From: DATKBT01 sp035546295
GTDB lineage: Bacteria; Acidobacteriota; Thermoanaerobaculia; Multivoradales; Multivoraceae
NCBI GenBank assembly: GCA_035546295.1
Contig: DATKBT010000177.1
Location: 1 to 35,743 of the forward strand
Reading direction: 5' to 3'
DNA: 35,743 nucleotides
The notes below the pieces were generated by a model that was not told where the DNA came from, did no database searches, and worked only from the letters and a program-made list of their open reading frames with translations. Both the position numbers and the translations under genes were made by a program. This document shows, in pieces, positions 28,535 through 35,743 of the stretch (position 1 is its first letter; each line of letters opens with the position of its first letter).

Positions 28535-31285
28535 TCAGCGGCCCGTGCCCGCCTGGGCGGTGAGCCGGCGCAGCTCACGAAACCAGCCCGTGACGTACTG
28601 GATGGCGACCGCGTCTTCCTCCTCTTCGGATCGTCTCGGGAGGATGACGAATCGGCCGTCCGGCCCCACGTCGTAGTCGGGAAACGAGTATCCCGGCACC
28701 GTCACCCCGGTCATCGGACCGAGCGGTCCCTGGAAGAGCAGCTCAGGGCGCCCCGCCCGGAATCCACCATCCGTGCTCACCTCGACCCGCATCAAGCCCG
28801 CAGGACCTCTGAAGAACAGCTCGGTCCCGTCTCTCGACCAGCGGGGCTGAGCGCCGGCCTCGTTCGAGATCTGCCAGCGCCCCAGGTCCTCCACCGCACG
28901 CACGTAGACCTGGGGTGTTCCTGATTCGTGGGAGCGGTAGGCGACGAAGCGGCCATCCGGCGAGAACACGCCCTCGGTCTCGGTCGCGGGACCTTCGACG
29001 AAAGGCTCGAGAGCGCCGGACTCGAGATCGAGGAAGAAGAGGTCCGTCCGCTGCCCCGACTCCTTCGCCGCGATGACCAGGAGACGATTACCGTCCGGCG
29101 ACCAGCTGAGCGGGCTCGGAAAATAGACGACGCCCGGCTCGAGCAGCCTCTCCGCCTCTCCGGCGCCGTCGCTGCGCTGGACGAAGAGCGTCGGCGTCGA
29201 GTCCTCGCGGTCCGAGGTGAACGCGATCCGCGAGCCGTCCGGCGACCAGATGGCGTCGGCGTCGTAGCCCGGGCCGTGGGTCAGCTGCGAGGAGACTCCG
29301 CGCTCGAGATCGTAGATCCACACGTCCCAGTTGTCGTCCCGGGGACGGGCGACGGCGAGCCGGTCCCCGGAGGGTGACAGCACCGGCCCGCCGTAGAGGC
29401 CGAGCCGCTCGAGCAGTGGCGAGGTCCGGCCCTCCCGATCGGCCCACAGGATCGGGAAGCTCCCGGCCTGTTCCTCGCCCTCGACGTAGGCGAGAAGCCC
29501 GTCGTCGGACACGGCGAACGTCGCGGAGGCCAAGTTCGCCTCGAAGGCGATCCCCTCGAGGATCGGGAGCGGGGCTCCACTGGCCTCCAGAGTCGCGGGA
29601 TCGAACGCGAGGGCGTAGAGCGTGCCGCCGTTCACGAAGACGAGATGACCGGTATCGACCCAGCGAGCGTAAGACCCTCCCGTCTGGATGACCGTCCGCT
29701 CGCCCCCGTCCAGCTCGACCGCTTCGATCCTCGGACCGCTCTCCGCTCCGCCGTGGATCATGTTGGTGAAGAGCACGGCGCGCTGCCCGGGCAGCCACTG
29801 TGGCCAGCGGTGGTGCTCGTGATAGCTGTCGTCGGCGTGAGGTGTCGTCAGCCGCTCACGCTCTCCCCCCGCAGCCGAGATCACGTAGAGCCCCTCCGCG
29901 GCAGGCCCGTCGCCGTCGTGGGAGTAGACGATGCGGTCGGACTCGCTCCAGCTTCCGCCGGCGCCCCGTTCCACATCGGCGATCCGGATCGCCGCCCCGC
30001 CCTGGGTCGACTTCACGAGCCCGCCCTGCGTGAAGTAAGCGATCCACTCGCCGTCCGGCGAAAAGAAGGGAAAGACGCCGACGTCCAGAGCCTCTCGAGA
30101 CCCCTCGACCACGGTCGTCGCCTCGCGCTGGTCGAACCGGCGAACGGCGAGGCGCAGGGTGTCGTCGCCCGCCGACTCGAGGTAGGCGATGCGTGTTCCG
30201 TCGCGAGTGAGGGCGATGGGGATCCCAGAAGCGGCGAGCGCTCCGCCCGAGATCGGCTGCTCGAATCGCCGGACCGGCTCGCTCGATGCCTCGCCCTCGC
30301 CCTCGAAGAGCGACAGCGCCAGCCACGTCGCGAGCGCGCCGAACGCCGCTGCCGCGATCGCGACCGGCCACCCCACCGCCGCGCCCGATCGGACCGCCGT
30401 CGAGCGCTCGACCGGATCGATGGGATTCTCCAGCCACTCCTGCAGCGCGATGCGCGCGTCGCCGATCGACTGCAGGCGGCGCTCGCCGTCCTTGCGCAGG
30501 CAGCGCTCGACGAGTCGTCGCAGTCGCGGCGACACGCTCGCCGGCAGGTCGTCGAGCTCGGGCTCCTTGTGAACGATCGCGCCGATCACGTCGGCGGCCG
30601 TGTCCCCCTTGAACGCCCGCTGTCCGCTCAGCATCTCGAACACCACGCATCCGAACGCCCAGATGTCGGCCCGACGATCGACGGGCCGCGCGCGCGCCTG
30701 CTCCGGGCTCATGTAACCCGCGGTCCCCATCAACACGCCCTGGGCCGTCATCGCCTGGGTCAACGTCGGCGACATCTCGAGTGCGGCCGAGCTCGCCTCG
30801 GCCTCCGCTCCGCCGGCGAGTGCCTTCGCCAGGCCGAAGTCGAGCACCTTGACCCGGCCCTCGGTGGAGAGCTTGACGTTGGCGGGCTTGAGATCCCGAT
30901 GGATGATGCCCTTGACGTGCGCGGCCTCGAGGGCCTCTGCGATCTGCAGGGCGATCCTCACCGCCTCCTCCTGGGGGATCCGTCCGCGCTCGATGCGCTC
31001 AGCCAGCGTCTCGCCCTCCGCGACCTCCATCACCAGGAAGCGCTGGCCGTCCTGCTCCTCGAGCCCGTAGATCCCGGCGATGTTCGGGTGGCTGAGCGCC
31101 GCGAGGACGCGGGCCTCGCGCTCGAAGCGAGCGAGCCTCTCCGGATCGTGCGCGACCGCCGGAGGAAGCATCTTGAGCGCGACGTCGCGGCCGAGCCGCG
31201 TGTCCTCGGCGCGCCAGACCTCGCCCATCCCGCCCTCGCCGAGCTTGGACGTGACCTTGTAGTGCGAAATGCTCGTCCCGATCAT
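28535..31285 (-). CDS. Transmembrane Ser/Thr protein kinase with TolB/PD40-like propeller sensor
   Basis: The protein has 916 residues. The N-terminal ~280 residues are a complete Hanks-type kinase: GEGGMGEVW glycine loop (16-24), K38 in VALKML, HRDLKPAN catalytic loop near 130, DFG near 147, activation segment with GTAGYMSPEQARA, and DIWAFGCVVFEMLSG. A single membrane helix follows near 330-350 (GWPVAIAAAAFGALATWLAL). The C-terminal ~550 residues are repeated PD40/TolB blades (FSPDGEWIAYF, LSPSGDRLAVAR, WSPDGSRIAFTSDRE, WSPDGNRLLVIA, FSPDGRFVAYRSHE), forming an extracytoplasmic propeller likely to sense a ligand or protein. This architecture is characteristic of Acidobacteriota and relatives. 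ATG with a GGGGCGGAG upstream. It has no partner gene nearby. Confidence 0.95.
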   Translation of the reverse strand: MIGTSISHYKVTSKLGEGGMGEVWRAEDTRLGRDVALKMLPPAVAHDPERLARFEREARVLAALSHPNIAGIYGLEEQDGQRFLVMEVAEGETLAERIERGRIPQEEAVRIALQIAEALEAAHVKGIIHRDLKPANVKLSTEGRVKVLDFGLAKALAGGAEAEASSAALEMSPTLTQAMTAQGVLMGTAGYMSPEQARARPVDRRADIWAFGCVVFEMLSGQRAFKGDTAADVIGAIVHKEPELDDLPASVSPRLRRLVERCLRKDGERRLQSIGDARIALQEWLENPIDPVERSTAVRSGAAVGWPVAIAAAAFGALATWLALSLFEGEGEASSEPVRRFEQPISGGALAASGIPIALTRDGTRIAYLESAGDDTLRLAVRRFDQREATTVVEGSREALDVGVFPFFSPDGEWIAYFTQGGLVKSTQGGAAIRIADVERGAGGSWSESDRIVYSHDGDGPAAEGLYVISAAGGERERLTTPHADDSYHEHHRWPQWLPGQRAVLFTNMIHGGAESGPRIEAVELDGGERTVIQTGGSYARWVDTGHLVFVNGGTLYALAFDPATLEASGAPLPILEGIAFEANLASATFAVSDDGLLAYVEGEEQAGSFPILWADREGRTSPLLERLGLYGGPVLSPSGDRLAVARPRDDNWDVWIYDLERGVSSQLTHGPGYDADAIWSPDGSRIAFTSDREDSTPTLFVQRSDGAGEAERLLEPGVVYFPSPLSWSPDGNRLLVIAAKESGQRTDLFFLDLESGALEPFVEGPATETEGVFSPDGRFVAYRSHESGTPQVYVRAVEDLGRWQISNEAGAQPRWSRDGTELFFRGPAGLMRVEVSTDGGFRAGRPELLFQGPLGPMTGVTVPGYSFPDYDVGPDGRFVILPRRSEEEEDAVAIQYVTGWFRELRRLTAQAGTGR

Positions 31286-31478
31286 CTCCGCCCCTTCCCT
31301 ATCGACAGCTCCGAGAGAGTGGCGAGTATACGGACCGCCGGCGCTCGAAGCCGTGCAGCTTGGCGGTGCTCGGAGAGGCGAGCGAAGCGAGGAACCCTGC
31401 CCAGGGTCGATCGCCGACCCCCGTCGTTGGCGTGGACGGCGAAGCGGAAGCCAGGGGCGACTCCGGCGCCGCCCGCCG

Positions 31479-31868
31479 TCACGCTTCGAAGATCTCGACG
31501 TCGTAACGCGCGAGCTGAGGATCCGCGGTCAGGATCGGCAGCGACTCGACCTGCGCCTGTGCCACCAGCAGTCGGTCGAACGGGTCCCGGTGATGGGGCG
31601 GCAGCTCGGAGACGCGCAGCGCGTGCGCGTGCTCGACCACCAGACCGGTCACACCGCTCGTCTCCATCCGCTTCGGCACGTAGACCGCGGCCGGCTCGGG
31701 GAGGACGAGCCTTCCCAGCGCCGACTTGATGGAGATCTCCCATGCGCTCGCCGCAGACAGCAGCAGCTCGTTGTCGAGGCTTTGGACCAACTCGAGCGAA
31801 GACGCGCCGAAGCGGCGAGGCGAAGCCTGCATCCAGAGCCAGCAATGCGTGTCGAGGAGGATCCTCAA
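31479..31868 (-). CDS. vapC: VapC-type PIN domain toxin
   Basis: The 129-residue PIN-domain endoribonuclease has acidic metal ligands D6 (ILLDTHCWLWM), the Glu of SAASAWEISIKSALGRL, the first Asp of HHRDPFDRLLVAQA and the Asp of LTADPQL. Such toxins cleave tRNA or rRNA and stop translation when freed from the antitoxin. The ATG overlaps the antitoxin stop (ATGA), the usual layout with the antitoxin first. The pairing with a Phd/YefM-type antitoxin rather than a VapB is common for this PIN subgroup. All catalytic positions look intact. Confidence 0.92.
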   Translation of the reverse strand: MRILLDTHCWLWMQASPRRFGASSLELVQSLDNELLLSAASAWEISIKSALGRLVLPEPAAVYVPKRMETSGVTGLVVEHAHALRVSELPPHHRDPFDRLLVAQAQVESLPILTADPQLARYDVEIFEA

Positions 31869-32095
31869 CTCTCGAAACCCTCGAGCAGGTCATCGGGCAG
31901 CGGAGCATCGAAATCGGCGGGCACCTCGAACCGCCCCTCGTCGATCCCGAGCTGCCGCTGCTCTCCCCTCTCGATGGCCACCAGACGCGCAACCGGATGA
32001 CCGCCCCGAGAGATCACGATCTCCTCGCCCATCGCGACCCTGCGCAGCAGCCGCGAAAGGTGGGTCTTTGCCTCGTGAACGGTGACCTCGGTCAT
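31865..32095 (-). CDS. Phd/YefM-family antitoxin
   Basis: This 76-residue antitoxin has the typical N-terminal DNA-binding fold: VTVHEAKTHLSRLLRRVAMG then EEIVISRGGHPVARLVAIE. The C-terminus (GRFEVPADFDAPLPDDLLEG) is the acidic toxin-binding tail that wraps the PIN partner. It precedes the vapC gene and overlaps it by 4 bases. It probably represses its own promoter; candidate operator sites lie 26-47 bases upstream of the start. Confidence 0.92.
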   Translation of the reverse strand: MTEVTVHEAKTHLSRLLRRVAMGEEIVISRGGHPVARLVAIERGEQRQLGIDEGRFEVPADFDAPLPDDLLEGFES

Positions 32096-32120
32096 GAGGG
32101 AATGCTGACCGACACGATGC

Positions 32121-32142
32121 GACTAAGTCAATGGCTAAGTCA
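32121..32142. promoter_or_regulatory. Candidate operator of the Phd-VapC pair
   Basis: GACTAAGTCA and GGCTAAGTCA are repeated 12 bases apart just upstream of the antitoxin start. The first is nearly palindromic (GACT-A-AGTC). On the minus strand TTGACT could serve as a -35 box. This suits autoregulation by the antitoxin but is inferred. Confidence 0.5.
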
Positions 32143-32214
32143 TCTCTCCAGGTCCGCACGAGAGCAGCCCGCGACTCCGTCCGCTACGTCTTCGGCTCGC
32201 GGTAGGCTGCTCGC

Positions 32215-33087
32215 GTGCGTGACCCGAGCTCCCCCCTGGGCACCGGCGTCGTCCTCCTGCTCTGGGCGATCGGGACGGTCGCGCTGAGCACCGCGGGCTG
32301 TCGCGGCGGCGACGCGCCGGGCGCCCGGACGAGCCCGTCGCCGGCGTGGGAGCTCGTGTGGGCCGACGAGTTCGAGGCGTCGCAGCTCGACAGCTCGAGT
32401 TGGACGGCCGAGGTCGTCCCCGACCCGCACAACGAGGAGCTCCAGTACTACACCGACCGCACCGACCAGGCTCCCGGCGCCAACGCCTGGCTCGAGGACG
32501 GCCACCTCGTGATCGAGGCCCGGCGCGAGGACCACGAGCACCGCCGCTACACCTCGGCGCGGCTCGAGACCGCAGGCAAGCGAGAGTTCCTCTACGGGCG
32601 CTTCGAAGCCCGGATGCGGCTGCCCGATGGCGTCGGCATGTGGCCGGCGTTCTGGTTGCTGGGCGCCAACATCGGCGCGGTCGGGTGGCCGGTCTGCGGC
32701 GAGATCGACGTGATGGAGGGCAAGGGGCGCCTGCCCAACTGGACCTCCGGTGCCATCCACGGAGGTCCCGATCCCGGACACAACCGCATCGTCGCCGGTA
32801 ACTTCCTCCTGCCGTCGGGCGACTTTCACGACGCTTGGCACGTCTTCTCCGTGGAGTGGCGGCCAGACAGGATCGAGTGGCGGGTCGACGAGACGCCCTT
32901 TTTCGAGGTCACCAAGCCGGCGCACGACGATCCCGCCGACTGGCCGTTCGACCACGGCCACCCGTTCTACCTGATCCTCAACCTCGCGGTCGGCGGCTGG
33001 TTCGATCAGCCCCACCTGCCGCCCGACGACATGCAACCGCAACGCCTCCTCGTCGACTACGTCCGCGTCTATCGCGAAACGGGGTGA
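32215..33087 (+). CDS. GH16-family glycoside hydrolase, lipoprotein
   Basis: The protein has 290 residues. The signal sequence ends in a lipobox (ALSTAGC, Cys at about 25), so it is likely anchored in a membrane facing the periplasm or outside. The GH16 domain begins at WELVWADEFEASQLDSSSW. The catalytic signature is GEIDVMEG (E-x-D-x-x-E, nucleophile and acid/base Glu), preceded by MWPAFWLLG and followed by the FHVFSVEWRPDRIEW-type strand (here WHVFSVEWRPDRIEW) and YLILNLAVGGWF. GH16 enzymes cut beta-1,3(4)-glucans, laminarin, agarose or carrageenan; the unbroken ExDxxE favours a glucanase. GTG start; no other sugar-degradation gene is adjacent. It sits between toxin-antitoxin pairs. Confidence 0.93.
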   Translation: MRDPSSPLGTGVVLLLWAIGTVALSTAGCRGGDAPGARTSPSPAWELVWADEFEASQLDSSSWTAEVVPDPHNEELQYYTDRTDQAPGANAWLEDGHLVIEARREDHEHRRYTSARLETAGKREFLYGRFEARMRLPDGVGMWPAFWLLGANIGAVGWPVCGEIDVMEGKGRLPNWTSGAIHGGPDPGHNRIVAGNFLLPSGDFHDAWHVFSVEWRPDRIEWRVDETPFFEVTKPAHDDPADWPFDHGHPFYLILNLAVGGWFDQPHLPPDDMQPQRLLVDYVRVYRETG

Positions 33088-33348
33088 GGGCGCCGCGATG
33101 GGATGGAGACCGCCGATGAAGAAGCCGACCGTCGTCCGCCTCGCCTCCCTGACCGCCGACACAGCGGCACTCGATCCACCGAGATCAGCCGCAGCTCGTC
33201 ATCGACTCGATCCGCGAGGTGGCCGACGCGGTCGGGAACAAGTGCGCTGCCGCCCTGATCCGACGACCGCTCGAGCTGCGGCCACGGACACAGCGAAAAA
33301 CGTCCCGATCCCCGGCCCGGCGAATCGCTCGCGCGCTTGCCAGCTGCG
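33088..33348. other. Intergenic region between GH16 and second PIN toxin
   Basis: No intact gene. A short plus-strand frame (MKKPTVVRLASLTADTAAL) breaks off, and a different frame reads HRDQPQLVIDSIREVADAVG, so this may be a frameshifted remnant of a small gene. Support is weak. Confidence 0.3.
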
Positions 33349-33759
33349 TCAGCGACGGCCCCAGATCTCGAGGCCCACGTGGCGTGCCGCGTGCGTGAAG
33401 TCGCCGTCCGTCGTGAGGAGAACGAGCTCGTGACGAATCGCAAGCTGGGCGAGGAGAGCGTCGATGGTGCCGAGCTGCACTCCCTTTCGTCTGCAGGTGT
33501 TGCGGATCCCGGCCGCCTCGATGTGATCTCTTCGATCGGGCACGACGAGAGGGAGTGCCGCGAACCGCGACACGATGGCTTCGTGTTGGCGAGGGCCACT
33601 GAATCCCTGCAGCAGCTCCTGGAGCACCAGGCCGGTGGTGTAGACGGCCTCTCGTGAGCTCAGTGCCCCGCGAAGCCGCTCGATCTCGGGCGCCGCTGGA
33701 TCGGGAGCGTCCCGGCGCAGGGCCAGTGACCAGACGCTCGTGTCGACGAGAAGGCTCAC
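33349..33759 (-). CDS. vapC: Second VapC-type PIN domain toxin
   Basis: The protein has 136 residues. PIN fold with metal ligands D6 (LLVDTSVWSLAL), the Glu in GLVLQELLQGF, the Asp in GTIDALLAQLA and the Asp in LTTDGDFTH; all are present. The GTG start at 33759 overlaps the antitoxin stop (GTGA) and gives the standard PIN N-terminus; an upstream in-frame ATG would add 19 residues inside the antitoxin gene and is rejected. It differs in sequence from the PIN toxin at 31.5 kb, so the two pairs are not recent duplicates. Predicted translation-blocking RNase. Confidence 0.92.
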   Translation of the reverse strand: MSLLVDTSVWSLALRRDAPDPAAPEIERLRGALSSREAVYTTGLVLQELLQGFSGPRQHEAIVSRFAALPLVVPDRRDHIEAAGIRNTCRRKGVQLGTIDALLAQLAIRHELVLLTTDGDFTHAARHVGLEIWGRR

Positions 33760-33971
33760 GGCGTCTCGGCGACTAGCCGAGAGCGCTCTGCCCTGTAGTC
33801 GAATGCGCTGTCCCACTCCAGCGAACCGAAGAGCTCCAGGACCTGGGCCTGCTCTCGTCGAGCCACGAACTCCTCGAGCGCGAGAGTGACGGCTGCCGTC
33901 TTCGTCCGTTCGCCGCTCAGCCGCCGTGCTCGTTCAAGCAGGTCGGGGTCGATCGCCAGGTTGGTTGCCAT
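33756..33971 (-). CDS. vapB: VapB-type antitoxin
   Basis: The 71-residue protein starts MATNLAIDPDLLERARRLSG followed by ERTKTAAVTLALEEFVARRE, the ribbon-helix-helix DNA-binding pattern of the VapB/MazE-like group. The tail (LFGSLEWDSAFDYRAERSR) should bind the PIN toxin. ATG 33971 is preferred as the fold starts there; an ATG six codons upstream is possible. No clear ribosome binding site is visible. The gene overlaps its toxin by 4 bases. Confidence 0.9.
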   Translation of the reverse strand: MATNLAIDPDLLERARRLSGERTKTAAVTLALEEFVARREQAQVLELFGSLEWDSAFDYRAERSRLVAETP

Positions 33972-33981
33972 GTGCAGATCG

Positions 33982-34000
33982 TCGCACATCGATTCGCACA
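33982..34000. promoter_or_regulatory. Candidate operator of the VapBC pair
   Basis: On the minus strand TGTGCGA is repeated with a 12-base spacing directly upstream of the VapB start. The first base pairs of the coding region add an inverted TGTGC/GCACA. Direct repeats like these are typical RHH operators. Inferred from position only. Confidence 0.4.
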
Positions 34001-34184
34001 ACGCAAATCCCCTGATCGAGCGGCAGTCTGCGGACCTCGCTGCCGCAGAAACGTCGCGGCGCGAAGCGCCGGCGCTAGGCAGCAATCTCGTGGATCTCGT
34101 TTCGTTGCACTCGACTTGGATCGAACGCCTGCCGAAGCCTCGAACCACGACCTCCGGGTCGCGATCCTCGGCTCATCGCTCGCA

Positions 34185-34778
34185 TCAGGAGCCTTCGAGT
34201 CGTGCGCGCAGGCCTCGGTTCCGGTGGTAGCCACTGATCAGCTCGAGCGCCCGACGCGCCTCGACCAGGTCCGAGTCGGCGGCGCGAGCCTTCAGGGCGC
34301 AGAGGTCCGCCGCGTCCTGCGGACGCTCCTCGTCGTCGCGCGCGAGGACGTTGACCGCGATCAGGTCGGAGAGCCTGGCAACCGGCAGCGCGAGCTCGGG
34401 GAAGACCTCCAGTGAAGTGGCCCGCGCGACGAGCTCCGGCTCGATGCCCGAAGACGCGAAGAGGAGATCGAGGACGACCCCGTGCTCATCACCACCGGGA
34501 GGCTGCAATCGAACCGTCGCCAGCCTTCCCGTCGCCTCCTGCTCGATCACTTCGAGCGGGAGATAGCCGGCGCTCTGGAGGCTCCGCACGAGACGCTCTG
34601 CGTGCGCATCGTCGTCGACCGCCACGGCGAGGTCCACGTCCCGGGTGAATCGCGGCTCGGCACGTGCAGAAACCGCGAGCCCTCCGACCAGCGCCCACGC
34701 CTGCCCGAGCTCATCGAGCTCCCCGGCGACTGCGCGGAGGACCTGTTCTAGCCGACTGCTGGAACCCGACGCGGCCAC
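34185..34778 (-). CDS. Nucleotidyltransferase of AbiEii/MNT type, toxin-like
   Basis: The protein has 197 residues. It has the nucleotidyltransferase core: ALVGGLAVSARAEPRFTRDV then DLAVAV, that is G-G-x-A followed by a D-x-D pair; a third carboxylate lies in GVVLDLLFASSG. The C-terminus is helical with DAADLCALKARAADSDLVEA. This pattern fits the AbiEii/DUF1814-like group, whose members can block translation by modifying tRNA 3' ends. The GTG start lies 31 bases inside the preceding small gene, so the two are a coupled pair. Substrate and toxicity are inferred from family resemblance. Confidence 0.8.
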   Translation of the reverse strand: MAASGSSSRLEQVLRAVAGELDELGQAWALVGGLAVSARAEPRFTRDVDLAVAVDDDAHAERLVRSLQSAGYLPLEVIEQEATGRLATVRLQPPGGDEHGVVLDLLFASSGIEPELVARATSLEVFPELALPVARLSDLIAVNVLARDDEERPQDAADLCALKARAADSDLVEARRALELISGYHRNRGLRARLEGS

Positions 34779-34978
34779 TCGATCGCCCTTCCTGTCGCGT
34801 CACCGCGCTCGGCGCCCGGTCGCTCGCGCATCCAGGCCCTCAGCAGCCGATCGATCTCCTCGTCGCTCGCCTCTGCATGCTGCCGCCGCAGGTTCTGACG
34901 CATGAGCCGCTCCCCGGCCACGAACAGATCGAAAGCGGTCCTCAGCCTCGCGGCTGCATCGGCGTCGTTCTGTTTCAT
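34748..34978 (-). CDS. Small partner of the nucleotidyltransferase (putative antitoxin)
   Basis: This 76-residue helical protein (LRTAFDLFVAGERLMRQNLR then RQHAEASDEEIDRLLRAWMR) ends with a basic, Gly-rich segment. I know similar small proteins next to AbiEii-like genes, but they have no well-established function. The 3' end overlaps the nucleotidyltransferase gene by 31 bases. The start at 34978 (MKQND) is chosen over 34987 because it follows a GGAGATGC stretch at better spacing. An antitoxin or adaptor role is inferred from the layout. Confidence 0.7.
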   Translation of the reverse strand: MKQNDADAAARLRTAFDLFVAGERLMRQNLRRQHAEASDEEIDRLLRAWMRERPGAERGDATGRAIEWPRRVPAVG

Positions 34979-35216
34979 CCCTGGCACAGCATCTCCCGCG
35001 GAGTCCCTGTGATTCTAACAATCCACGCGGGTCGATCGAAGACGGCGCGCCCAGGCGAGCCGAAACGCTCCTGGTCGGGTCCGCTAACCTTCCGGTGGAT
35101 CCAGCCTTGTGGGTGCTCGCCGCAGCGCCGACCATCATCGGTCGGGCGTGCCGTTTCGGAGGGCCCTTTTGAGCGATACAGGAGCAGAAGTCAGAGCAGG
35201 AACAGGAGCGAGCTCG

Positions 35217-35743
35217 ATGGAAGTGGTGCGAAGGAAGTGGATCCTCAGCCCTCGCCGATCGAAGCCGGCAGCTCTTTGGCTGCTCTCGGCGTTCGTGCTC
35301 GGCTGTCAGGCTCCAGAGGGGCCGCATCCAGAGAGGCCGTATCCAGAGAGGACGGGCGGACCCGAGACTGCGCTCGACCGCGCGCCGCTGGTCGTTCCCA
35401 ATGCCAACCGCGACGCCGCGGGTGTGCTGCGCGACGGCGTCCTCGAGCTCGAGCTGGAGGCGCGCCTTGCTCGCTGGAGGGGAGAGAAGAGCAACCTGAC
35501 CGAGGGCGCCGCCGATCCGACGATCGTGCCCGTGCTCGCGTTCGCGGCCGATGGTGGCCCGGCGACCGTGCCGGGCCCCCTGATCCGTGTGCCCGAGGGG
35601 ACGGAGGTGCGTCTCCGGGTCCGGAACTCGATCCCGAGCGGCATTTCGATCGGCCTCCCCGGACCGTCTCTGCGGGAGCCGGGGATGACCTCGGAGGCCG
35701 GGGAGGTCCTCGTGGTTCGCGGGCTCCGGGCCGGAACGTCCGA
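35217..35743 (+). CDS. Multicopper oxidase-like lipoprotein (3' truncated by window)
   Basis: The frame runs off the window end after 175 codons. The signal peptide ends in a lipobox (LLSAFVLGC, Cys at ~29). A short Pro/Glu/Arg repeat (PEGPHPERPYPERTG) links it to the mature domain. Residues from about 100 match the first cupredoxin domain of multicopper oxidases: ATVPGPLIRVPEGTEVRLRV followed by RNSIPSGI. Copper-binding His residues should come later and are not in the window. The start ATG has AGGAGCG about 7 bases upstream. These enzymes oxidise metals, phenols or nitrite-related substrates with O2; which one cannot be told from this part. Confidence 0.8.
   Translation, partial: MEVVRRKWILSPRRSKPAALWLLSAFVLGCQAPEGPHPERPYPERTGGPETALDRAPLVVPNANRDAAGVLRDGVLELELEARLARWRGEKSNLTEGAADPTIVPVLAFAADGGPATVPGPLIRVPEGTEVRLRVRNSIPSGISIGLPGPSLREPGMTSEAGEVLVVRGLRAGTS
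35313..35357. repeat. 15-bp x 3 in-frame tandem repeat in multicopper oxidase gene
   Basis: Units CCAGAGGGGCCGCAT, CCAGAGAGGCCGTAT and CCAGAGAGGACGGGC follow in series just after the lipobox Cys and encode PEGPH, PERPY and PERTG. Confidence 0.85.

Noticed and set aside
34748..35216. Minus-strand frame to 35327 overlapping the nucleotidyltransferase partner
   Set aside because: It is in a different frame from the recognised small gene and covers the multicopper oxidase promoter region; no motif.

Overview
This is a GC-rich bacterial chromosomal window with no rRNA or tRNA that I can see. Gene content points to a soil- or sediment-type Acidobacteriota-like organism or a similar deep-branching GC-rich lineage: a Ser/Thr kinase fused to a PD40/TolB-like propeller, a GT-C/TPR membrane protein, a sulfatase-like lipoprotein, a group 1h-type hydrogenase and several toxin-antitoxin pairs. 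No phylogenetic marker gene is present, so the assignment is an inference.

Layout. 0-9.6 kb: a 5'-truncated GT-C/TPR membrane protein, a dodecin with a basic tail, a decayed M19 dipeptidase, a secreted protein of unknown function, a Baeyer-Villiger monooxygenase fused to an esterase, a YihY-family membrane protein, DNA polymerase IV, and an alpha/beta-hydrolase remnant. 9.7-12.2 kb: a sulfatase-superfamily lipoprotein and a helical protein of unknown function. 12.2-19.9 kb (minus strand): a compact hydrogenase operon. 20.1-24.6 kb: a phytoene-desaturase-like FAD enzyme, a fused SecDF, and a small secreted protein. 24.7-28 kb: nitronate monooxygenase, a receiver-GGDEF protein, a repeat-rich intergenic region, and a spermidine-synthase-like methyltransferase. 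28.5-31.3 kb: the kinase-propeller. 31.4-35 kb: three toxin-antitoxin-like pairs around a GH16 glycanase. The end of the window holds the 5' part of a multicopper oxidase lipoprotein.

The centrepiece is the hydrogenase operon. The order is hhyS, hhyL, NifU-like, DUF5947, an 85-aa protein, DUF6084, a 354-aa protein of unknown function, a maturation protease and a DUF6893 peptide. Most junctions are 4-base GTGA/ATGA overlaps. The small subunit has no Tat signal and shows a Cys-to-Asp change (CDGD) at the proximal cluster. The large subunit has the RICGICGDNH and DPCLPCGVH motifs. These match group 1h (formerly group 5) high-affinity uptake [NiFe] hydrogenases, which scavenge atmospheric H2 in related soil bacteria. 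The general hyp maturation genes are not in the window.

The most unusual pattern is a set of short tandem repeats. Four of the nine hydrogenase genes carry in-frame 12-, 15- or 18-bp repeats encoding charged or Gly/Ser/Lys tails, and an 8-bp repeat sits between hhyS and hhyL. Unrelated repeats, again often with a 15-bp period, occur in SecDF and the multicopper oxidase, and two further arrays lie at 27.06-27.18 kb. In HhyL the repeat lies beyond the expected C-terminal processing site, so it would sit in the peptide removed by the adjacent protease, which itself has a repetitive Asp/Arg-rich tail.
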